Source: Nitrososphaerota archaeon (lineage in GTDB: Archaea > Thermoproteota > Nitrososphaeria > Nitrososphaerales > Nitrososphaeraceae). Taken from it: a DNA stretch of 6,104 nucleotides. Position 1 is the first letter of the stretch, and each line of letters begins with the position of its first letter. The notes under the pieces were generated by a model. The model searched no databases. It saw nothing but the letters and a program-made list of their open reading frames with translations, and was not told the origin of the DNA. Below are positions 1 through 4,295 of this stretch, piece after piece. Where the stretch lies: positions 1 through 6,104 of the forward strand of contig VBPR01000037.1 in assembly GCA_005877345.1 (NCBI GenBank), given 5' to 3'. The position numbers were made by a program, and so were the translations under genes.

Positions 1-112
1 ATTTAGTCAAGAGTTCTCTAGTTGGATATTCTCTACCAGAACCAATTGTCTTCAGCAACTTTACTAGTGCCTTTTCTTCAACGAGGATTTTTAACAGTCT
101 TGTGTCTTTCAT
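1..112 (-). CDS. N-terminus of a small, possibly winged-helix protein (partial)
   Basis: The reverse strand is open from an ATG at 112 to the window edge, giving 37 residues that begin MKDTRLLKILVEEKALVKLL and continue with a GSGREYPTRELL-like stretch. The charged, Leu-rich helices followed by a glycine turn and a 'YPTREL' helix resemble the start of archaeal winged-helix DNA-binding proteins, but too little is present to assign a family. The start is favoured because a palindromic TATA-like element lies about 27 bp upstream, the usual spacing for a leaderless archaeal mRNA, and no Shine-Dalgarno sequence is seen. The 3' part lies outside the window, so the function is not determined. Confidence 0.6.
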   Translation of the reverse strand, partial: MKDTRLLKILVEEKALVKLLKTIGSGREYPTRELLTK

Positions 113-133
113 CGCATATTAATATGTATAACT

Positions 134-145
134 AATTATATAATT
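134..145 (-). promoter_or_regulatory. TATA box for the leftward gene at 112
   Basis: The 12-bp palindrome AATTATATAATT is centred about 27 bp upstream of the leftward ATG at 112. This is the spacing expected between an archaeal TATA box and the transcription start of a leaderless mRNA. It is palindromic, so direction is inferred from the gene position only. Confidence 0.45.
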
Positions 146-225
146 GTTACACTTTACTAGATACAAATATCCATATCTTTGACTTTGAAACTTGTCCACC
201 ATAATTAGGCACCGAAGGTATTTAG

Positions 226-545
226 AAATTTCTACTATCATTAAGATATAAACGTTCTGTTTTATCATACGTTTATATTGTAGGTAAAGGTTATTGGGGC
301 AAAATAGGTAAACAGAATAAAAAATTACGAGCTGTTAAAAATTTTCAATTAGCCAAAATGATATTAATTCAATGATATGAACCGTATAATATTAGAAGCA
401 TGTATTATCATAGAATTGAAGGGAACGTCCATTTAGCCAAGTTCTTAAATGAGGTTCCTAGTCCTAGTGCGGAAAAGAATCAGTTGGCTTTTTCATGATT
501 TGGATAGATGACCTATTTTACCCTACTAGATCATGCAGAAGATGA
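226..545 (+). pseudogene. Possible decayed protein gene, unrecognised
   Basis: One forward frame stays open from 226 to 498 (91 codons) apart from a single TGA at 373, although this base composition should give a stop about every 12-13 codons. The translation looks protein-like: it includes YIVGKGYWGKIGKQNKKLRA before the TGA, and NVHLAKFLNEVPSPSAEKNQ after it. An ATG at 400 would give a 32-residue piece ending at 498. Near 482 the adjacent frame takes over with a plausible continuation, VGFFMIWIDDLFYPTRS, before a stop at 543. One nonsense change plus one frameshift would therefore explain the pattern. I do not recognise the family. Chance open frames in AT-rich DNA remain a real alternative. 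Confidence 0.28.
246..278. repeat. 10-bp inverted repeat with TATA-like arms
   Basis: ATATAAACGT at 246-255 is the exact reverse complement of ACGTTTATAT at 269-278, separated by 13 bp. Each arm read outward contains CGTTTATAT, which resembles an archaeal TATA element, so the site could be an operator or a pair of divergently pointing promoters. A related ACGTTTATA lies at 627-635. No gene sits at the right distance to confirm promoter use. Confidence 0.5.
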
Positions 546-609
546 CTAGTAGTTAGTATAAACTTGTAAGATTTAATAATAATTCCACCGATTAGAAGCA
601 AGAATTGAA
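381..609 (+). repeat. Two-block direct repeat, copies at 381-420 and 587-609
   Basis: The second copy (587-609) reads ACCG, ATTAGAAGCA and AGAATTGAA without gaps. The first copy (381-420) has the same three blocks in the same order, interrupted by 6 bp and then by 11 bp. The collinear match of 23 bases suggests an old duplication with small insertions or deletions. The first copy lies inside the interrupted reading frame. The span given covers both copies and the sequence between them. Confidence 0.45.
523..552. other. Strong hairpin, 11-bp stem with one bulged base
   Basis: CTACTAG (523-529) pairs with CTAGTAG (546-552). Directly inside, TCAT (531-534) pairs with ATGA (542-545), leaving A530 bulged and a 7-base loop, GCAGAAG. 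All 11 pairs are Watson-Crick. No T-run follows on either side, so a bacterial-type intrinsic terminator is unlikely. A structured RNA element, a protein-binding palindrome or a relic of a mobile-element end are possible. Confidence 0.5.
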
Positions 610-626
610 TGATCTTATTAAACAAA

Positions 627-635
627 ACGTTTATA
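627..635 (+). promoter_or_regulatory. TATA-like element upstream of TFB gene
   Basis: ACGTTTATA is the best TATA-like match on the forward strand before the TFB gene, but it would start transcription near 655-660 and leave a leader of about 140 bases. A weaker AT-rich stretch at 723-738 (CAATATAATACAAATA) would give a short leader of about 35-40 bases instead. Nothing with canonical spacing for a leaderless mRNA was seen, so which element is used cannot be decided from the sequence. Confidence 0.25.
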
Positions 636-794
636 GATTTTTATTTAAGAAATAAAGAGAGTATTTTACATTGTGATTCTTAATTATAAGGCACTAAACT
701 AATTTTTTCTAAGTCTTTAAGCAATATAATACAAATATCTAATTTCTAGAAAAACTATTGATAATAAAAGAATCTGCTAAAACTAAGAGTAAAG

Positions 795-1748
795 ATGACC
801 TTAGAAGATGGCAGACAGATTCAAGATAGTAGATCCTTGGAATCGAATGTAGGTGATACAGTGCAATGCAATCAATGTCAAAATTATACTCTGGTTTTAG
901 ATGTACTCTCAAGTGAATATGTTTGTAGTACTTGTGGTTGCGTTTCTAGCGAAAAAATATACAATAATGAGCTGACAAATTTTGAAAAAGGTGAATATAA
1001 GGATAAATCTCGCATAGGCATGCCAGAATCGCTAACAGTAAGTCATAAGGGACTATCTACCCTAATTGGATTAAATGACACTGACGGAAGAGGAAAAATG
1101 TTAGATCCAATACAAAAGGAAACGATTCAGAGATTAAGAACATGGAACAATCGATCCCAGCTTAACGATTCGATATCAAGAAACTTGGATAAAGCCCTTA
1201 AATATCTCAACAATTTTGGCGACAAGCTATATCTGAGTCCACCAGTCATGGAGAATGCCGCATACATATATCGTAAAGCTGCAATGAGAAAGTTAGCAAA
1301 AGGTAGATCTACGGTCTCACTAGTTGCGGCGTCTATATATGCCGCATGTAGGGAGATATCAATACCAAAAACAATATCAGATATAGCCTATGTGTGCAAT
1401 ATTCCAAGTAAGGAAATCATGTCACATTACAAATTGATCTTGAAAGAACTGTCGTTAAAGATCCCCGTTATTCAAGGGATTGATTATGTAACCCTTATTT
1501 CGAATAGGTTAAAGCTCGCTGAAAAAACAAAAAGAGAAGCACTTAGAATTTTTTCACTAGTTCAACATAGCAGAATTTCAATTGGAAAAAATCCACGTGC
1601 TTTTGCAGGAGCTATAATTTACATCGCATCACAAGATTGCAATGAGTTTTTGCGACAAGTAGAAGTGTGCCAAGTAGCTGATATTTCTACAGTTTCCTTA
1701 AGGAAAAGATGCAAGGAAATAAAAACAATTTTGGACAATCAACAATAA
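795..1748 (+). CDS. tfb: Transcription initiation factor B (TFB/TFIIB family)
   Basis: Archaeal TFB bridges TATA-bound TBP and RNA polymerase, reads the BRE next to the TATA box and helps open the promoter. Length (317 residues) and domain order are typical. A zinc ribbon at about 24-48 has C25, C28, C44 and C47. A B-reader/linker follows at about 70-95, with the family-typical RIGMPESLTVSHKGLSTLIG. The first cyclin fold (about 105-205) carries the TFIIB signature around G170-R171-S172 and AASIYAACRE. The second (about 212-312) has GKNPRAFAGAIIYIAS near 264-279 and a C-terminal recognition helix ending SLRKRCKEI. The usual 'TQ' before this last helix-turn-helix is missing, with RQVEVCQVADIS in its place, so this may be a specialised paralogue; thaumarchaeal genomes commonly encode several TFBs. 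The ATG at 795 is the only start after the in-frame stop at 765, and no Shine-Dalgarno sequence is seen. Confidence 0.96.
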   Translation: MTLEDGRQIQDSRSLESNVGDTVQCNQCQNYTLVLDVLSSEYVCSTCGCVSSEKIYNNELTNFEKGEYKDKSRIGMPESLTVSHKGLSTLIGLNDTDGRGKMLDPIQKETIQRLRTWNNRSQLNDSISRNLDKALKYLNNFGDKLYLSPPVMENAAYIYRKAAMRKLAKGRSTVSLVAASIYAACREISIPKTISDIAYVCNIPSKEIMSHYKLILKELSLKIPVIQGIDYVTLISNRLKLAEKTKREALRIFSLVQHSRISIGKNPRAFAGAIIYIASQDCNEFLRQVEVCQVADISTVSLRKRCKEIKTILDNQQ

Positions 1749-1761
1749 GACACTACAAAAA

Positions 1762-1774
1762 TTTATTTCTATTT
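1762..1774 (+). terminator. T-rich tract after the TFB gene
   Basis: A T-rich stretch (TTTATTTCTATTT) begins 14 bp after the TFB stop codon. Archaeal transcription commonly ends at such oligo-T tracts without a hairpin. The surrounding DNA is AT-rich everywhere, so this is only a position-based suggestion. Confidence 0.25.
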
Positions 1775-1844
1775 AACCTAAAATTAGTTAATTATTTAGT
1801 TATCATAATAATATTTTACCGATAAAATTCATACAAACAAAAAT

Positions 1845-1855
1845 GTTATAATATC
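1845..1855 (+). promoter_or_regulatory. TATA-like element for the 83-residue protein
   Basis: GTTATAATATC is centred about 32 bp upstream of the ATG at 1882. This would place the transcription start a few bases before the start codon, giving a very short leader and a promoter independent of the TFB gene. Confidence 0.35.
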
Positions 1856-1881
1856 AATTAGTTCATAATTCATTACTAAGA

Positions 1882-2133
1882 ATGGTGCCCGAGAGATGTT
1901 CCATAATGGTAAATGGGAAAGTATGTACCCTACCGCCCTCGTGTATTGTTTCCATATTATCCGAAAAAGAAGAGTACATGATAGGGTTAGTTTGCGTCGA
2001 TCATATTTTGTTGATGAAGACCAAAGCCCTTTCAATGCAGAAGTCTGGAAAAATTAACAAGGGAAAAATAAGATTCCAAAAAGTAAAACCTGTCATGACG
2101 GATTGTATTCTTAATTTAAAAGATATCGATTAG
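1882..2133 (+). CDS. Small Cys/His protein, putative zinc-binding
   Basis: This is an 83-residue soluble protein with no signal peptide or membrane segment. C6 and C15 (spaced C-x8-C around an NGK turn) and C38-x2-H41 form a plausible four-ligand zinc site; C21 and C75 are additional cysteines. The N-terminal half (about 5-42) reads as a compact beta-rich fold with the two ligand pairs. The C-terminal half is basic, with many lysines (about 46-69), which could suit nucleic-acid contact. The frame is convincing because of its protein-like composition, the ligand spacing and an upstream TATA-like element. A 68-codon frame on the opposite strand overlaps it and looks like a shadow. I do not recognise a named family; the zinc site is inference. 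Confidence 0.72.
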   Translation: MVPERCSIMVNGKVCTLPPSCIVSILSEKEEYMIGLVCVDHILLMKTKALSMQKSGKINKGKIRFQKVKPVMTDCILNLKDID

Positions 2134-2203
2134 AACCATAAATGTCTACAAGTATTAAAATGAAGTAACTTATTATAGCATAATTTAATCAAACATTAAT
2201 TAA

Positions 2204-2257
2204 TCTTATTCTATGGAACAAGAATTGCCTAGAATAATAGAATAAAAAGGTATTCTA
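2204..2257. repeat. Cluster of four TATTCTA/TAGAATA half-sites
   Basis: The heptamer occurs four times in 51 bp: TATTCTA at 2207-2213, TAGAATA at 2230-2236 and 2238-2244, and TATTCTA at 2251-2257. Either central TAGAATA can pair with the right-hand TATTCTA; the nearer one makes a 7-bp stem with a 6-base loop (AAAAGG), followed by ATTTTT. The cluster lies about 85-135 bp before the winged-helix gene and could be an operator, or a hairpin/T-run ending the preceding transcript. The left copy is part of TCTTATTCTA, which recurs before the GvpD-like gene. Confidence 0.45.
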
Positions 2258-2310
2258 ATTTTTGCAGTCGAATCTTGTCATGTATGTTTCTATCTAATAG
2301 CTACACTCCA

Positions 2311-2319
2311 GTTATATTG
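2311..2319 (+). promoter_or_regulatory. TATA box of the winged-helix gene
   Basis: GTTATATTG is centred 26 bp upstream of the ATG at 2341, the spacing expected for a leaderless archaeal transcript. No Shine-Dalgarno motif precedes the ATG. Confidence 0.5.
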
Positions 2320-2340
2320 CATAATTTCATTTAATGGACA

Positions 2341-2646
2341 ATGAAAAATAGGAGTAAGTATGGAGTCATAGCAGCCATATTGCGATCTGCAATGAGAGAA
2401 GAGACGAGGACAAAAATCATGTATAAAGCGATGCTAAGTAATGACCAATGTAGAAACTATATAGATTCCCTTTTGAATTTTGGTCTGATCATGGAACATA
2501 ATAACGGATCAAAGATGGTGTATAAAGTTACAAACAAGGGCACCACCTTTCTAGATTACTATGACCAAATGATGCATCTGTTACCAATGTCACTGGATGA
2601 GAACTCTGATGAAGTCTACACTATGAAGTTACAAAACATGATCTAA
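2341..2646 (+). CDS. ArnR1-type winged-helix regulator
   Basis: This 101-residue protein is close to a single winged-helix domain, the usual size of archaeal ArnR1-like/HTH_45 regulators. Helix 1 covers about 4-19, followed by the family-typical 'TRTKIMYKAMLS' stretch (22-33). The recognition-helix region is about 34-47, with the conserved turn LLNFGLI at 44-50. The beta wing, about 51-64, ends in VYKVTNKG, and a final helix begins FLDYYDQM. Proteins of this type bind DNA as transcription regulators. The start is fixed by an in-frame TAA two codons upstream of the ATG and by a TATA box 26 bp upstream. The last 18 bp overlap the end of the convergent GvpD-like gene, so the two transcripts are antisense at their 3' ends. 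Its target is unknown; autoregulation and control of the neighbouring ATPase are inferences from shared upstream motifs. Confidence 0.85.
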   Translation: MKNRSKYGVIAAILRSAMREETRTKIMYKAMLSNDQCRNYIDSLLNFGLIMEHNNGSKMVYKVTNKGTTFLDYYDQMMHLLPMSLDENSDEVYTMKLQNMI

Positions 2647-4026
2647 CTTTATCCGAGGAACAGAATTAACAACACGTATACCAAATAATGCTGCAGAAGG
2701 TGTTGTGCACTTCAAGAAAAGAGTTCCACACATCAGTACAAATTTCAGATGAATATCTGATACTGAATAATATTTTTCTGGATTATTATTTGAATTTAGA
2801 ATCAAAAAAGAAAGCTCAAATTTCTTTATGAATCTACAATAATCTTCAATATCGGAACAAGTCGACATGAAATTATCCAAAGAATTTGATTCCATGAAAG
2901 TGACTATTTTTTCTTTTCCTTCAAGTCTTGATACTATTTTGGCTACAAAATTGTAAAAACTATCTTTTTGTTTTATTGCATCTTGAATTGAATTTTCAGC
3001 TGAACCAAGAGTATCTAATGCAAATAACTTGCTATAATTTAGAATATTAAAATTGTATGTAAGTACCAATTTGTCCTTTATAGAGGAATCTAAAAGTAAA
3101 CAATATTGCCTTCTTGAAAAATTATACAATACATCGTTTAAGAATGAAAATATTATATCCTTTGACAAAGAGATATCCGTTTCAATTGTTATTAATCCAC
3201 CCTGTGGTAAGCTTCCGATATAATTGTCAAGATCTTGATAGCCTATTTGCAATAATTGTTTAGAATTATCTGCCTCTTTTGAAACTTTTTCCCTTGTGTT
3301 ATTCATCTTGAATTCTCTTGGATCATAGCTATTAAAACATCGCAAAATTCTATCTTTCAGAGTAAAGAAGTATAGTGACCTCTTGATTGGAATTCCTCTT
3401 AGTTTTTTAAGAAATAAGTTCCTAATTCGTATTCCATCTATTAGGTGATAATTCAGTTCAACAACTCCATCCACGATATATTCTAGACTAGATTCGATTG
3501 TTTCTTCACTTGTAAAAATCAATTTTGCCTTAGCTCTTTCTCTCCATGTTTGGAGCACTCTTTCGTTGTTTAATCGCGCTTCTCTATCCATTAATGAAGC
3601 AACAGAATCCCAGCTATCAATTATAATCACAGGGTTCTTAACATCCATCAACTGATTGGTTACTCTCTCAAAAAGTGATTCAGGTTCGTCCAAACGCGCA
3701 TCCTCAAAAGTGGAAAGATTTTTGCCAACTTCCTGACTGTCAATATCTTTATCGGGCTCTTTAATGATTTTTCGCAACCATGGATAGTGGTCAAACAACT
3801 GTTTTGGAGATGACCTAGTAGAAATATAGAAAAAATTATTTTTTTCTTTTAATGTATGCAAAATACTTAGGGCTAGAGTAGTTTTTCCACTGCCCGATCG
3901 ACCCTTAACAAGTAAGGAATAAGTCTCATTCTTCATAAATTCTCTGAGTTCAAATGGTATATCTAGAAAACTATGATTACTTCTATTATCTATATTAGCC
4001 ATATCTGTTCTTGATCGATTTGACAT
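2629..4026 (-). CDS. GvpD/KaiC-like tandem P-loop ATPase
   Basis: This 465-residue cytoplasmic protein has two RecA/KaiC-like halves. The N-terminal half (about 20-240) has an intact Walker A, GRSGSGKTT (42-50), and a Walker B strand VIIID ending at D137, followed by SWDS. The segment YISTRSSPKQLFDHYPWL (67-84) and the later VDGVVEL and KKLRG stretches resemble the archaeal GvpD P-loop family, in which GvpD acts as a regulator of gas-vesicle genes. The C-terminal half (about 258-460) restarts with a KaiC-style GYQDLDNYIGSLPQGGL, but its Walker A is degenerate: the glycines are lost and only K289 remains, so it probably does not hydrolyse ATP. No gas-vesicle structural gene is nearby, so a regulatory or sensory ATPase role is more likely than vesicle formation. 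The ATG at 4026 is two codons after an in-frame TGA, with a TATA-like element upstream. Confidence 0.82.
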   Translation of the reverse strand: MSNRSRTDMANIDNRSNHSFLDIPFELREFMKNETYSLLVKGRSGSGKTTLALSILHTLKEKNNFFYISTRSSPKQLFDHYPWLRKIIKEPDKDIDSQEVGKNLSTFEDARLDEPESLFERVTNQLMDVKNPVIIIDSWDSVASLMDREARLNNERVLQTWRERAKAKLIFTSEETIESSLEYIVDGVVELNYHLIDGIRIRNLFLKKLRGIPIKRSLYFFTLKDRILRCFNSYDPREFKMNNTREKVSKEADNSKQLLQIGYQDLDNYIGSLPQGGLITIETDISLSKDIIFSFLNDVLYNFSRRQYCLLLDSSIKDKLVLTYNFNILNYSKLFALDTLGSAENSIQDAIKQKDSFYNFVAKIVSRLEGKEKIVTFMESNSLDNFMSTCSDIEDYCRFIKKFELSFLILNSNNNPEKYYSVSDIHLKFVLMCGTLFLKCTTPSAALFGIRVVNSVPRIKLDHVL

Positions 4027-4042
4027 TACTCACACTTATAGA

Positions 4043-4054
4043 TATTTAATAAAT
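4043..4054 (-). promoter_or_regulatory. TATA box of the GvpD-like gene
   Basis: On the reverse strand ATTTATTAAATA is centred about 23 bp upstream of the ATG at 4026, close to leaderless spacing. The TAGAATAAGA motif (4073-4064) lies just upstream of it, where a BRE-adjacent regulator would bind. Confidence 0.45.
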
Positions 4055-4063
4055 CTCGTAAAT

Positions 4064-4111
4064 TCTTATTCTAGACTTTTACACATTCATCGATATGATA
4101 TGAGAATAAGA
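4064..4111. repeat. 9-bp inverted repeat in the divergent promoter region
   Basis: TCTTATTCT (4064-4072) is the exact reverse complement of AGAATAAGA (4103-4111), with a 30-bp spacer. The left arm, extended to TCTTATTCTA, matches 2204-2213 before the winged-helix gene. The arms lie about 38-85 bp upstream of the GvpD-like start. Two half-sites three helical turns apart would suit a dimeric or looping regulator; this is inference. Confidence 0.4.
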
Positions 4112-4178
4112 TTAACTTCACAAACTTCATCATATAATAATATTTACTGCAAGAGGATTTCTTTCAAAATTTTTAATA

Positions 4179-4190
4179 TTTTTTTCTTTT
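4179..4190. other. Oligo-T tract between divergent genes
   Basis: Seven T, one C and four T form a near-pure pyrimidine run, flanked by further T-rich sequence (4160-4200). On the forward strand it could end rightward readthrough before the aminopeptidase promoter, as archaeal oligo-T terminators do; equally it may be only a stiff promoter-spacer tract. No transcript entering it is evident. Confidence 0.3.
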
Positions 4191-4264
4191 GCCTTTCAGT
4201 TTAATGTTTCTCTATTGTTTAGATTCATACTGATTTGCAAATATTCCACTAAATGCTTCAATAC

Positions 4265-4273
4265 TTTAAAATA
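4265..4273 (+). promoter_or_regulatory. TATA box of the aminopeptidase gene
   Basis: TTTAAAATA is centred 27 bp upstream of the ATG at 4296, exact leaderless spacing. No Shine-Dalgarno sequence is present in the intervening bases. Confidence 0.5.
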
Positions 4274-4295
4274 AAGTATACTGGTCATTTCGAAC

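Larger units (their letters stand above)
113..794. other. Long AT-rich region without an intact gene
   Basis: About 680 bp separate the leftward partial gene from the TFB gene. No ATG-started frame longer than about 35 codons was found on either strand, and no tRNA or box C/D pattern was seen. The region is not empty: it holds an interrupted protein-like frame (226-545), an inverted repeat (246-278), a two-block direct repeat (381-420 and 587-609) and a strong hairpin (523-552), all listed separately. The overall impression is a degraded locus plus the upstream regions of two divergent genes. Confidence 0.6.

Noticed and set aside
470..497. GAAAAG ... CTTTTTC stem as an intrinsic terminator
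   Set aside because: The stem is only six pairs with a bulge and a long loop, lies inside the protein-like frame, and is much weaker than the hairpin at 523-552.
400..498. 32-residue ATG-started frame as a stand-alone small gene
   Set aside because: The same frame continues upstream past a single stop with protein-like sequence, so it is better described as part of a decayed frame than as a small protein.
159..740. ATACAAATATC repeated near 160 and near 729
   Set aside because: A single 11-base AT-rich match without further flanking similarity can easily arise by chance in this composition.
113..794. CRISPR array or tRNA gene in the long intergenic region
   Set aside because: No regularly spaced repeats and no cloverleaf-compatible arms or T-loop consensus were found.
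1829..2035. 68-codon reverse-strand frame
   Set aside because: It overlaps the 83-residue Cys/His protein, whose forward frame has better protein character and an upstream TATA-like element.
2629..4026. Gas-vesicle gene cluster
   Set aside because: Only the GvpD-like P-loop protein is present; no GvpA-type structural protein or other gas-vesicle gene is in the window.
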